DNA of 64,000 nucleotides from Capronia americana (Eukaryota; Ascomycota; Eurotiomycetes; Chaetothyriales; Herpotrichiellaceae). Of the stretch, positions 1 through 10,381 are shown one piece after another. The stretch spans positions 1,676,093 through 1,740,092 of the forward strand of contig JADWQD010000009.1 in NCBI GenBank assembly GCA_016110215.1. The letters are read 5' to 3'. The position numbers were made by a program, and so were the translations under genes. The notes under the pieces were generated by a model. It made no database searches and was not told the DNA's origin. It saw nothing but the letters and a program-made list of their open reading frames with translations. How positions within the stretch are numbered: position 1 is the first letter of the stretch; each line of letters starts with the position of its first letter.

Positions 1-6
1 CCCAGC

Positions 7-2261
7 ATGACTCCTCAATTGCTCCTTTCACCCAACTCATCTCCTCCCACAAGTCCCGTTAGTGATTGGCCGGTCAAACTAGACGAGATCCCTCTCGAAC
101 CTCTCGGAAAAGACAGAAGGCCCTACACAATCCTGGAGGATTCTACTGATGACGACGATAGCGACGGAGAGAATGAAAAGAGTCTGAAGCCAGACAGTGA
201 GAACTACCAAGAAGCAAAACAACTCCTCCGAACCATAACTGGCCGCGACCAAAGTATATGGCAACCTCAACCTAGGTCAGGGACAGAGACACCAGCAGTG
301 GATAAGCGGCTTCATGACATCGATTATGTTCCACCTCCAGTCGATTACCGCCCTAGTCCTATTGCTCTAATACACAAGCTCACTGCCCTCAAGCATAGCG
401 GCTATACTGGGCCAACCTACCGTGATGATCCCGGCTCACCTCCATCAAGCAAGCATTCTCCGAGGAGCTATCATTCTAGAGGCCATTCTCGAAACGGCTC
501 CGAGATTCATGACTATTCAATAACCTCATCGGGAAGGGCAACTCCCAAGCGACCAAAATGGTATGATAAGGGCGATTCTGAACATTATCAATCCAATGGA
601 TCACTGAGCGCCTTGCTTGCAACGACTGTCGCTTCCGCTTCCGCAGCTAGCCCTGAAGTAAGCAATTCTGTCCCTCGGCCTGCGTATCAACGAGCGAAGT
701 CTTCCCAAAGCATGATTGCAACTGCGGTAGATATAATCAAACATCCCACCAATTATTTCCATCACAAGTCTTCGACCTCTATATTGGCGGATGAGGAGCG
801 GGTTGTTCTCGATGTGGCTGAGATTATCGCCTGTCGAAAGTACCTGAAGAAGCTGGCCCGAAGCTTGATGGCTGTCGGAGCGCCATCCCACCGGTTGGAA
901 CAATACATGAGTACTTCGGCACGTGCGCTCAACATTGACGCAGAGTTTCTCTATCTGCCGGGATCGATGCTTGTGTCCATCAACGACAGGCTTACCATGA
1001 GTACTGAAGTCACGCTTGTCAGGGAGTCCGGAGGCGTTGATCTGGGCAAGTTCAAAGACGTCTTCGACGTGTACAAGCTGGTAATCCATGGCAAATACAC
1101 TGCTGAAGAAGGAACCCGTGATCTCGGGGAGATCATGCAGAAACGGGGAAGGCATTCGCTGCCTCTGCGAATCTTTGCATACGGCATCGCCGCTATCTCA
1201 GTCGGGCCTTTCGCATTCTCCGCACGACCCGTCGACTTCGCCCCTAACTTCATCTTAGGCGCCACGCTCGGGTTTCTACAGCTTGTTGTTGTCACCAAAT
1301 CGGAACAGTTTTCGCACGTGTTTGAAGTGCTTGCTGCCGTCCTCATTGCCTTCGTCTCTCGAGGTCTGGGCTCTATCTATAATAACGGCTCTCCGGTGTT
1401 CTGTTTCTCGGCAATCGCGCAGAGCAGTATAGCACTCATCCTGCCCGGTTATATGGTGCTTTGCGCGGCATTGGAGCTCCAGAGCAAAAGTCTTGTTTCA
1501 GGGTCTGTGAGAATGGTATATGCCATCATATATTCTCTGTTCCTCGGTTTTGGTATCTTAATTGGTAAGTCTCCTCTCCCCCGGCCAACAGTGGTGCGTG
1601 CTAACAACTATCTACAGGAAGTGTGGTTATGGGCCTCATCTACCCACAAGCCCAAAGTGACGTGACGTGCCGCATTCCAGCTTGGTGGAACGATTCCAAT
1701 CATGGACCGAGGCTTATATATGTCAGATTCATATGGGTGCCGATGTTCGCCATATGTCTGGCTATCATCAATCAGGCCAAATGGAAACAAATACCCGTCA
1801 TGACGCTGATCGCTTTTGTCGGGTACCAAGCGAATTTTTGGGTCTCTACGAAGCTCGCGAACAATATACAAGTCGCTAACGCGATAGGGGCCTTCGCAAT
1901 TGGCACCCTGGCAAACCTTTACTCCCGCTTCTTTCACGGGTTGGCGGCCGCCGCCATGTTACCGGCGATATTTGTACAGGTGCCCAGTGGATTGGCAGCA
2001 AGCGGCAGTCTCGTGGCAGGCATTACGAGCGCAGATCAGATCACCGGCAATATGACAGGTGTCAGTGTCATTAACAATGGCACAGCAGGGTTCTTGGAGG
2101 CACAAAACTCCACAATGAGCGCAGATGTTTATGGTGGGACGATCTTCAATGTGGGCTATGGCATGGTGCAGGTGGCAATCGGAATCAGTGTTGGATTATA
2201 TCTGAGCGCTTTGGTTGTTTATCCGTTCGGAAAGAGGAGGAGCGGCTTGTTTAGTCTGTGA
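7..2261 (+). CDS. ThrE/Prm10-type multispanning membrane transporter
   Basis: Two exons, 7..1564 and 1618..2261, joined over a 53-nt intron with a CTAAC branch site; the join is phase 1 and gives 733 residues. The N-terminal half (about 1-270) is polar, Ser/Pro/Asp-rich and probably cytosolic. From about residue 275 it matches the ThrE/DUF1212 family of fungal pheromone-regulated membrane protein 10 (block starting ADEERVVLDVAEIIACRKYL, then SLMAVGAPSHRLEQYM). Serial hydrophobic segments follow in both exons, consistent with the roughly ten membrane spans of the family. ThrE exports threonine in Corynebacterium; the substrate of the fungal members is not settled. Only six bases precede the first ATG, so the true start may lie outside the window and the 5' end could be incomplete. 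Confidence 0.85.
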
Positions 2262-2535
2262 GCGTCAAATAGCGTATTGTTTTTAGGGCATCCAAACCCC
2301 GTAACGGATACCGATACCTTTTCCTGCCTGGAAGTCGAAGTCAATCCTCTTGGGACCCTGCAAGGCTGGCGTTCAGCCTTGCCAAGCCTTGATCGCTTGC
2401 GCCTCTTCGTTTGAAGAATTCAAGTCCCTCGTACCAGAACTGCAGATCACTTGAGCATTTGTCTCCGGCCTAGCCTTCTCCCCGCCAGCCTTCTTCTGTC
2501 TATGCACTGGCATTCCGCTCGGTTACTCCTCCAAA

Positions 2536-3338
2536 ATGACAACAGCTCATCGACCTACGTTTGACCCTGCCAAAGGCAAAGAGGCAAAGCTTGGGCCGGC
2601 GTATCATCAACGACTACAGCCAGCGCATACACTGCTCAAGGTCCGACAGCCTGGTCAAGGCGGAGCAGCCGATAGCGAGAAAAGAGATCTACGGGCCGAA
2701 CTCCTCGCTGCAGAAGCAGCACATTTTGCAAAGACAAAAGGCACGACAGCGGAACCTATATCAGATTCGGCCAATCCTCCCAAACATGCGCTCGAGCACG
2801 AATCGGATGACATCGAAGATCAAGATTCCGAAGCCAAACGAAGGCGCATTTTAGAAGAGACTCGGGATATCGACGCTGACTCGGTCGGAGACGAGGATTC
2901 GGAAAGCAGCGACGAGGAAAGCGATGATGAAGAAGCCGAACTCATGCGCGAACTCGAAAAGATCAAAAGGGAACGAGCGGAGCAAAAGGCTCGAGAAGAG
3001 GCTGAACAGGCAAGACAAACACAGGACCAGCGAGAAAAGGACATTGCACTCGGCAACCCGCTGCTCAACCCGAAAGCCTTCAATGTGAAGCGGAGGTGGG
3101 ACGACGATGTCGTCTTCAGGAACCAGGCGCGAGGGACTGAACAGAAGGGTAATAAGGAATTCGTCAATGTGCGTGCACCCTGGGAAGCTGAGATCTACGT
3201 CTAAGCAAAGCTGACCAAATGCAGGATCTACTGAGGTCGGATTTCCACAAGAAGTTTATGGTAGGTACACTCTTCGATCTCTTCGATCCATAAATGGATG
3301 AGGTACTGACTCAGATCCAGTCGAAATACGTCCGATGA
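2536..3338 (+). CDS. cwc15: Spliceosome-associated protein Cwc15/Cwf15
   Basis: Three exons: 2536..3168, 3225..3260 and 3321..3338, 228 residues. The N-terminus MTTAHRPTFDPAKGKE is the Cwf15/Cwc15 signature. The middle is acidic and Lys/Glu-rich (DEDSESSDEESDDEEAE) with a probable coiled coil. The conserved C-terminus RRWDDDVVF...EFVNDLLRSDFHKKFMSKYVR appears only when both introns are removed, which supports the model; the second exon is only 36 nt. The unspliced frame stops at 3204 and would lose the conserved end. Cwc15 belongs to the Prp19-associated (NTC-related) set of the active spliceosome in the nucleus. Ordinary single-copy housekeeping gene. Confidence 0.93.
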
Positions 3339-4503
3339 TGATACTCAACTAACTGCCCATGAGGATGGCGAGGATGGTGGGCAGTGACTGAATGATTCTT
3401 GCTGGACATCCCATGCGCATCTCGCAGGCGGCCGCCCCGCCTGGAGAGCTTTTTTCAGCTGAGGTCTACGAGTGACGGAAAGAATATCGCCGTGTACATC
3501 GTTTCAAGCGGGCAAGCAGCCAAACGATACGAGCTGAAGCGCTGCGGGTCGACTGAGGCTATGCATGTTTAGCCGGGAAATAGTCGGTTCAACACCTACA
3601 CTCAGCTAGTGTTGGCCACATATCGGTCAGGCTCGGCAGGGGAATGTAACTTGGAAGCGAAGCTTTATGCAGGTCACAGCAAGCGCCCGAGGACGACAAC
3701 ATGTGGGGCGTATCAACTCGCAATCGCCACCCTCGCATTGCGTCTTAGTCTGCTTGGGCCATACGAGGGAGTTGCACGGCATGAAGAAAAACATCTGGGT
3801 GATGACCCTTGGTTCCAATGCTCGTCCGAGTCGAGTCCGGATGGTCGCCCAGATCATTCGAACTCCTCTTGCTCCTCCTGCTCGTCTCACGACAAACATT
3901 CTGGGTCACGCCATCGGGGGCATGTCGCATGTCGTCACCGCCATGCTCAATTGCGGGGTCTGCTCCGAACCAGCTCACACGCTCCCTTACATCCGCTTCT
4001 CAGCCAGGCACCAGTGGCACAGAAAACCCAGCTCTCTCATGGCAAACAGAACTCGGTTTGGAATGCATCGTCACCGTCGCGGTGCAAGTGGTACCGAGCG
4101 CGACATTGCCCGCATTCTTTCCACCCTCGACCAATACTGAGACGAGGAAATGACGATGCTTTTCCAGCTTCCAGGTTTCCTGTCCCTCATGTCTGTATGC
4201 TTTCAGCTTCCCAGCACCTTGTCTTGTCTCACGCGGGGTCGATCACACTGGTAATTGGTTGAGATGGGGAACTTACGTATGCTGTCCCTGGATTCGCGGC
4301 TGTCCAAGCCTTGCTTCTGGTGTGCCTCAAACACACCTCGAGCAACAACAGATGGTTGGCTCTGCCTTGATTGTCCGTACTCTAATACCTATAAAACTGA
4401 TGCGCCGCACCCTGGAGTTGTTTGACTGACGCATACTTCAACGAAATCTTGCGACTTACCTTTCCAGATCCAAGTGAACAAAGTGAAGAAACCTTGAATC
4501 AAC
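3339..4503. other. Intergenic region and promoter of the glycine-rich protein gene
   Basis: About 1.2 kb without a convincing gene. Overlapping open frames between 3609 and 4262 on both strands have no recognisable domain and mutually incompatible frames. A TATAAAA box at 4390..4396 lies about 110 bases before the ATG of the next gene. Confidence 0.6.
4390..4396 (+). promoter_or_regulatory. TATA box of the glycine-rich repeat protein gene
   Basis: TATAAAA about 108 bases upstream of the ATG at 4504. The spacing is normal for a strongly inducible fungal promoter. A single AGGGG stress-response-like pentamer lies at 3638, too weak alone to claim stress control. Confidence 0.45.
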
Positions 4504-5618
4504 ATGTCTTACAACGACGACAACGTATGAAGAGTAGCATGGACCTCCGCTCAGAGACATGCTAACATGGATCTAGCAACGTGGTGGCGGCTTCGGCGAT
4601 GACAGCTACGGCGTATGTTGACCTGGTTCACCTTTCCCCCTATCCAGAAGGCTGACTTCCTTCAAAGTCGTCGGGTCGCAGAACAGGAGGTGGCTTGGGT
4701 CAGGACGATACTATCGGAGACTCATCTTTCACTGGCGGTCGAACTACTGGAGACACCGAATATGGTGAGCTTTAGACCCAAGAAGAAAGACAAGGCTTCA
4801 AGCTCTAACCACCCGAACAGGCCTAGGTAGCGGCAGAACTGGGGCTCAAGCCTCTGGCGGCTACGGAGGTAGCGACGACACATATGGCTCCCGCACCGGC
4901 GGCGGCGGCGGCTTCGGCGGCGACAGCACCGGCCGCGGTGGAGACGACTTCGGCTCCTCTGGCCGTACCGGTGGCGGCCTAGGTGCAGACGACACCTACG
5001 GAGACTCGACTGCAACCGGTGGCAGGAGCACCGGCCGGGACCAAGAATACGGTAAGTCTTCATGAAGAGACAGTAGACCTGCTTGAACTAAACACCAGTG
5101 CCTAGGCTTGGGAAGTGGTCGGTCTGGAGCTCAAGCTTCGGGTGGCTACGGCCGCAGTGATGACACATACGACTCGTCTGGTCGCTCTGGTGCTGGCGCG
5201 GGCGCGGGCGCCGGCTCCGGCTTTGGTGATGACAGCACGCGTGCTCGTCAAGATGATTTCGACTCCTCGGGCCGTACGGGCGGCGGACTTGGTACGTGCG
5301 CTCCAATTTCGTACCCTCTGTCCCATCCACTGACTTGGCCCAGGCACAGACGACACCTATGGCGACTCGACCCGCACTGGGGGCATCGGCACAGGCCGCG
5401 ATGAGAACTATGGCGTTGGCTCCGGGCGCACCGGTCAGCAAGAGCGTGGTGGCTACGGCGGTGGTGGTGATAGCTATGACGACAACGAGGGCGGAGGAGG
5501 CAAGAAAGATTCTACCACAGGCAAACTGCTCGAGAAGGCGGGCGGGCTGTTTAAGAGCAGCAAGTTGGAAGAGCGAGGTGCGGAAAAAAGACGCGAGGCA
5601 GGGAGTGGTGATTATTGA
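4504..5618 (+). CDS. Glycine-rich three-unit tandem-repeat protein
   Basis: Six exons: 4504..4524, 4577..4612, 4668..4764, 4821..5051, 5106..5291, 5344..5618; 281 residues. No long single frame exists, so the gene is visible only after splicing; all five joins keep frame and use GT-AG. After MSYNDDNQRGGGFGDDSYG come three units that each start SSGRTGGGLG and continue DDT-GDS, then a G-x-GSGR block. Units 1 and 2 also contain GAQASGGYG. The tail is charged (KLLEKAGGLFKSSKLEERGAEKRREAGSGDY), able to form an amphipathic helix and reminiscent of small fungal stress proteins. No catalytic motif, signal peptide or membrane segment. Composition suggests a disordered, hydrophilic stress- or conidiation-related protein, but that is inference. 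Introns 3 and 4 sit at the same codon of successive repeats. Confidence 0.8.
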
Positions 5619-5918
5619 GACTGTCGCAGAGGACATGCTATGCTGCAGGGTCAATCACGTCGCCGATTCGCATTGTGCTAGGCTGATGTTACCCCAAGGG
5701 TAATCTCGACGTTGACAGTAATCATACACTTTTTGGCACCTGAATCCTCTCTGGCATTTCATCATCAGTTCTCGTCGTCGCTCAAGTCGCCCAAGTCGCT
5801 TAATGGTGAGTCTGATGAGTTGGTCGGCTCAGCCAACTCTGCGTTGCCCAGGTCGCCCAATCCACTCGCCTCCATCCCTGGACTTTGCTCTCGTTGACCT
5901 TTGCTCTGCTTCGATTTC

Positions 5919-7487
5919 TTAAGACCCCTTCCCATCCCCCTTCGGCGCAAACATATCTTTCAAACTCTTCTGCCCCTTTTCTGTCTCTTTTAGAAGGGTT
6001 TTCCGCTCTTTCTCTAGCCTCCTTTGTTCCTTCTCTGCTTTCTCCCTCGCAATCCGCTCGAACTGCAACTGCATCTTCTCCCTCTCTGCCCGACCTCTTT
6101 CACTCAACTCCGCTTCTAGCTGCTGGAACTCACTGCTTCCGGGGTCCATACCGATCAGACTCTCGAGGAGCTTGATCTCCGTGGCCCAAATATTCTTATC
6201 TTCAATCATTTTCTTGCCCTTGGGATCGTTCGGGTCAGGCTTCTCACAGGGTGTCTCGAGTATGAGCGGCAGCCCTTCAAACCGCTGCTCATTCATGACA
6301 TTGTGGAATGCACCGAGACCCAGGAATCCTAGGCCGATGTTCTGATGCAAGTCTCGGTGGCTGTTTAGTGGCATTTTGGAGTCATTCAGATGTAGGGCTT
6401 TGAGGTATTGGATGCCAACTGTCTGATCGAATTCGTCTATGGTCTTCTTGAACGCCTCTGGTGAACGGAGGTCGTAGCCCGCCGCAAAGGCGTGGCATGT
6501 GTCTATGCAGACACCGATTCTCGACTTGAACTCTGGTTTGATTTGGGCGATCACGTCTCGCAGGTCTGAGAAGCGCCCACCGATCAATGTCCCGTGTCCC
6601 GCCATGTTCTCCAGCAGAGGCACCACGGTCTTGGTCTCTGCCAATGCGCGATTGAGATTGTTGGCCAGCCGAGTGATGCCGTCGCCTAGAGGGCTTTGTC
6701 CCGCGCCGCCGGGGTGGAAGTTGTAATATCGAATGCCCAGGGCCTCGCAGCGACGCAGATCATCAATAAACGCGGCGTATGACTGCTCTGAGTTGTGCTT
6801 GTTCTCAGTCGCAAGATTGACGAGATAGGACCCGTGAGGAACGATATGCTGCATACCATCGTACTTGTGCTCGAGCAGCGCCTGGCGGAACGCATCTCTG
6901 TTCTCGTCCTTCAACGCCGGGTTGTCCCATTTTCGCTGCGATTTCAGAAAACATGCGAATGCGTTGCCGCCGATATGCACGCAGTTCGTTATGGCGTTCT
7001 CTACACCCTTTGCTATGCTCGTGTGGGCGCCGACGTACATCTTCAGGCCTGGGGTGCGGGCCGCGAGAGGCATGGCTTCGGCTTCCTTTTCTTCCTTCGT
7101 TTTGCGCTTGGTTTTGCGTTTGAGTGTGAGGGGTTGTGCTTCTGCTTCACTCTCTCCTTGCTCTGCATCCAAATCTGCCTCTGCTGCAGTCTTCGACGTG
7201 GCTTTGCGCTTGCGGCTGCTGTTCTTGGACGGTGCTTTGGTGGCTTTGAGCGCGATCTCGGCCTCTTCATCGATCTTCACTGCGCCGTTTGATTTCACAC
7301 TCACCGTTGTAGAGACCTCTTCTTTCACCTCCACATCGGTCTTCACACGCTTCCTGCTCCGGGGGCTCTTTCGACTTGTAGGCTCTTCAGTGGGAGTAGA
7401 TGAATGAGGCTTGCGCTTCTTGCTGATTTTGTGAGGCGGTTCTGTGCCTAGCTCTTCATCATCGTCGGTGACTCTGTGACCGGGCAT
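5919..7487 (-). CDS. apn1: AP endonuclease, endonuclease IV family (Apn1)
   Basis: Single exon, 522 residues. It cleaves DNA 5' to abasic sites in base-excision repair, using a three-metal centre. The first 150 residues are a basic, Lys/Arg-rich extension with likely nuclear localisation signals (KISKKRKPH, SRKRVKTD). The endonuclease IV barrel starts at MYVGAHTSIAKGV and carries the family metal-site blocks: HGSYLVNLA, YNFHPGG, PLLENMAGHG, VCIDTCHAFAAGYD, HLNDSKMPLNSHRDLH and LETPCE. A Lys/Glu-rich coiled C-terminal extension follows, ending KDMFAPKGDGKGS. The stop comes just after a run of four Gs, and a good acidic tail continues in the next frame (5765..5920), so the C-terminus may be misread or frameshifted. 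Transcribed divergently from swc2. Confidence 0.93.
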   Translation of the reverse strand: MPGHRVTDDDEELGTEPPHKISKKRKPHSSTPTEEPTSRKSPRSRKRVKTDVEVKEEVSTTVSVKSNGAVKIDEEAEIALKATKAPSKNSSRKRKATSKTAAEADLDAEQGESEAEAQPLTLKRKTKRKTKEEKEAEAMPLAARTPGLKMYVGAHTSIAKGVENAITNCVHIGGNAFACFLKSQRKWDNPALKDENRDAFRQALLEHKYDGMQHIVPHGSYLVNLATENKHNSEQSYAAFIDDLRRCEALGIRYYNFHPGGAGQSPLGDGITRLANNLNRALAETKTVVPLLENMAGHGTLIGGRFSDLRDVIAQIKPEFKSRIGVCIDTCHAFAAGYDLRSPEAFKKTIDEFDQTVGIQYLKALHLNDSKMPLNSHRDLHQNIGLGFLGLGAFHNVMNEQRFEGLPLILETPCEKPDPNDPKGKKMIEDKNIWATEIKLLESLIGMDPGSSEFQQLEAELSERGRAEREKMQLQFERIAREKAEKEQRRLEKERKTLLKETEKGQKSLKDMFAPKGDGKGS

Positions 7488-7874
7488 TGTGACCGAGCAG
7501 AGCTATGGCTGAAACTGGGGGAAAGGGGAACGGTGGTCGGCAAGCAAATATTTATTGGGGGCATGGATCGTCAATGATGAGTGTAATGGTGTCTGGAGGC
7601 TTCAGATCGATTTGTATTGTTGACGATGCTAAGTAAGTGAATACGTAGTAATGCAGCCCACATCCAGCGCCTTCCGCATGTATCAATGACTGTGAGTCGA
7701 AATGTGACGCGTTCCACTGTCGAGAAACGCGATCAAAATGCACCTTCTCACCCAGAGGTCCACCGTATTAATTATCTGCGACCACTGCTTGCGAGACTGT
7801 ACCATCTTCATACACTCGCGGCCTTCATTTCTAACTGAAATTCTCACTTCACTCATCTTTCCAGGCCCTACTTC
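7488..7874. promoter_or_regulatory. Shared divergent promoter region of apn1 and swc2
   Basis: 387 bases between the two head-to-head ATGs. No convincing ORF, TATA box or extended repeat. Both neighbours act on nuclear DNA or chromatin, so co-regulation is possible but not shown. Confidence 0.5.
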
Positions 7875-9713
7875 ATGACAATGGCAGACGACGAGACCGC
7901 GGACGACACACCTCAACTCTCAGATACCGACTCTAGCGATGCCGAATCCGAGAGTGCGCCCATCGAAAGTCTAGTCGCTGGCAGAGAGCGGCGTAAGACC
8001 GCCGGCAACCGCTATGACAGAGATATGGTCCTGGAAGAGGCAGGGGATGCCGAAGACCCTGACGAAGTCACGTTACTCTTTGCGGATGATCAGGACGAAG
8101 AAGACGACGAGTTTAGGAGTAACGCCGACGATGAGGACGCAGATATGTCCTCTAGTGATGACGACGACCAAGGCCCCAATGCGGCGGCTGAGGATCTCGA
8201 GGGTGAGAAGGAGTTGCAAACTCAGGCGAAACAAGAGAAGGCGAAGAAGCGCAAGGCCGATCTAGCATTGACGAGCGTTGCGGGGGTGAGGAAGAAACTC
8301 AAGACCGATCCCACAAGGCCGGCTGCCGCATCTGCCCCAGCGAAACCCTCGAAGAAAAAGGAAAGAGTGACATGGGTCCACGACGAAAATTCTGGCCGAA
8401 GTTCCCTGCGCAAGCAGACGATTGCTCACCGAGAAGAGACCATTGCTCGCCTAAAGGAAAGCGAGGCTCAGAGCAAAAAGCTGAAGGCGCTGAAAGAAAA
8501 GCGAGATAGGGAACGAGCCAAGGACGCACCCAGAGAACTGACTCAAGCCGATCGGTTGGCAGAGGCGGCCAAGGTCGAGCGCCAGAATGCTAAGAGCTTG
8601 AATCGATGGGAGGCTACGGAAAGGAAGAGGCAAGAAGAACAAGCTGCAAAGCTGGCAGCCTTGAAGAACAGGAAGCTAGAGGGTCCCGTCGTCACCTGGC
8701 TAAGCCAGAAGACTAAATGGGTTGGGCCGGATCTCAGCAAGATTGCGGCCAAAGATGCTGTAGAGCTGACCGGGCCAAAAAAGCGTGGAAGGAAGTCGAA
8801 AGCAGAGCTCGAATTAATTGCCGCAGAGAAGGCGGCAGAGTCAACAGACATGGGCTCAGTGGCCCCGGCGACGACGTCTATATTGGCTCCGCACAACCCT
8901 CCAGTTCAAGGCCCAGCGCCAGAAATGGTACCTATACCTACAGCTGGTGCTGGAGCTTCACAGCCACAGATTATGCTGCCTCCCTCAGACGAATTCCAGG
9001 ACTCCATCCTAATGGGTATACACGAGTACGCCAACGCGGACAGCAATGCCTCAGAAAGTAAACCAGCCAGTCCTGCTCCACAAGAATTGGATGTGCAGCG
9101 GGACACCGAAATGAAGGAAATTACCCAGCAGAACATAGAGAAACCACCCGAAGCCGCCTTGAATCACGTTGACTCGCAGACGGAGACCCCAGGTTCAGCT
9201 GTCAAGCCGGCCCTACCACAAACTATCTCAGGCGAGGATGCGGAGGGCGTCACTATCAAGACAGAGATACCGACAGAGCAGACTCAAACACCCACACTCA
9301 CATCCGCACCTCTTGATCCAGGACAGCTTGACCCGGTGCCTCTGATCACCGAACATGTACCTGAACCCCAACCTCCCCAAGTTGAGGAGGATACTACGCG
9401 AAACCTCATTATCCTGGAGAAGTTCGATGAGCTCGCGAGCGACGCTCGGCAGGAATACTCGTTATTTTACAACAAGAAGGCCACCTCGCGGACAGGAAGA
9501 GCAGTGAAACAGAGTCAGGAACTCTGCCTGATCACGGCTTCACCTGTCCGGTATCGAGACCCTTCCACCGGCATTGCTTATGCCAATGCGGTTGCGTACA
9601 AGAAGCTCCAAGAGCTGAAAGAGCATAAATTCGCGTGGAGCAGCATGCTAGGCTGCTATGTCGGTCGGGAGAGTGGCATCACGGCTCGTGGAGTGCCTGA
9701 AGGGTTCGGATGA
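7875..9713 (+). CDS. swc2: SWR1 chromatin-remodelling subunit Swc2/Vps72 (YL1 family)
   Basis: Single exon, 612 residues; a second ATG two codons downstream (7881) could also serve. YL1 proteins bind the H2A.Z-H2B dimer and hand it to the SWR1 complex for exchange into nucleosomes. The N-terminus has the YL1 signature SLVAGRERRKTAGNRY, followed by the acidic H2A.Z-binding stretch (DDQDEEDDEF, SSSDDDDQ) and a long basic region. The middle (about 330-520) is Pro/Thr/Glu-rich and probably disordered. The YL1_C domain is near the end: LCLITASPVRYRDPSTGIAY, then a Tyr/Lys-rich helix and FAWSSMLGCYVGR. Longer than yeast Swc2 mainly through the linker. Confidence 0.93.
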   Translation: MTMADDETADDTPQLSDTDSSDAESESAPIESLVAGRERRKTAGNRYDRDMVLEEAGDAEDPDEVTLLFADDQDEEDDEFRSNADDEDADMSSSDDDDQGPNAAAEDLEGEKELQTQAKQEKAKKRKADLALTSVAGVRKKLKTDPTRPAAASAPAKPSKKKERVTWVHDENSGRSSLRKQTIAHREETIARLKESEAQSKKLKALKEKRDRERAKDAPRELTQADRLAEAAKVERQNAKSLNRWEATERKRQEEQAAKLAALKNRKLEGPVVTWLSQKTKWVGPDLSKIAAKDAVELTGPKKRGRKSKAELELIAAEKAAESTDMGSVAPATTSILAPHNPPVQGPAPEMVPIPTAGAGASQPQIMLPPSDEFQDSILMGIHEYANADSNASESKPASPAPQELDVQRDTEMKEITQQNIEKPPEAALNHVDSQTETPGSAVKPALPQTISGEDAEGVTIKTEIPTEQTQTPTLTSAPLDPGQLDPVPLITEHVPEPQPPQVEEDTTRNLIILEKFDELASDARQEYSLFYNKKATSRTGRAVKQSQELCLITASPVRYRDPSTGIAYANAVAYKKLQELKEHKFAWSSMLGCYVGRESGITARGVPEGFG

Positions 9714-10381
9714 CGCTTCAAACGGTCTGATAGCGTCAACATCTGTACACCGATATCTTTGTCTAGGAACAATGGCCGAGACAGTAGGATCCGCCTGTTT
9801 TGAAATTCCACATGCAGTACACAGTATGTGCGATAACGCAAACATCATTGTGCAGTAGATAACCAAGCTGAAGTCACGTCTGAGGCTGAGGCTGTGTCAC
9901 GGTGGTAGGCAAAGCGTGTCGCAGTCAGAAACCCCATGAGCACCAAAGGACTTCGAACTCTGCGCGTGAGCCTCAGGACCCAGTAAGATAGAGGGTCTTT
10001 GCCCTGAACGATGCAGCATCAGACCATCGCTCATCCCCCGTTGCATAACCGTCATGGCTTTTCTAAATCCGGCTTAGGTGATCGATTAGAGGCGCACTTG
10101 CGGGCGGGCACAGGCCCCTTGATGCCCGCCAGATGACCCCCCAGTGCCAACTTTTGGTGTCGCTTAACTAGCCACGGCGCCCGGATAGATTGTTGCGGCA
10201 GGCCCAGTCACCTGGAACGGGGCAAAGACAACGATCCACCTATCGTCATCTGTCGCGGGCGCAGTCTGGAATGCGAGGCAAGTCAGTTGCGGTGTACCAT
10301 AATCAGCTGCCCAACTCGACGCCTTTCCTTTCTTCTCTCTGTTACATATATCTCTTAGCTGACCGCCGCTCTTAATGGGGG
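9714..10381. other. Intergenic, no gene seen
   Basis: About 670 bases between swc2 and the Ecl1-family gene. Only short open frames; no tRNA or extended repeat recognised. Confidence 0.6.

Noticed and set aside
3609..4262. 217-codon plus-strand frame and overlapping frames
   Set aside because: No family resemblance, no splice logic, and several competing frames over the same bases.
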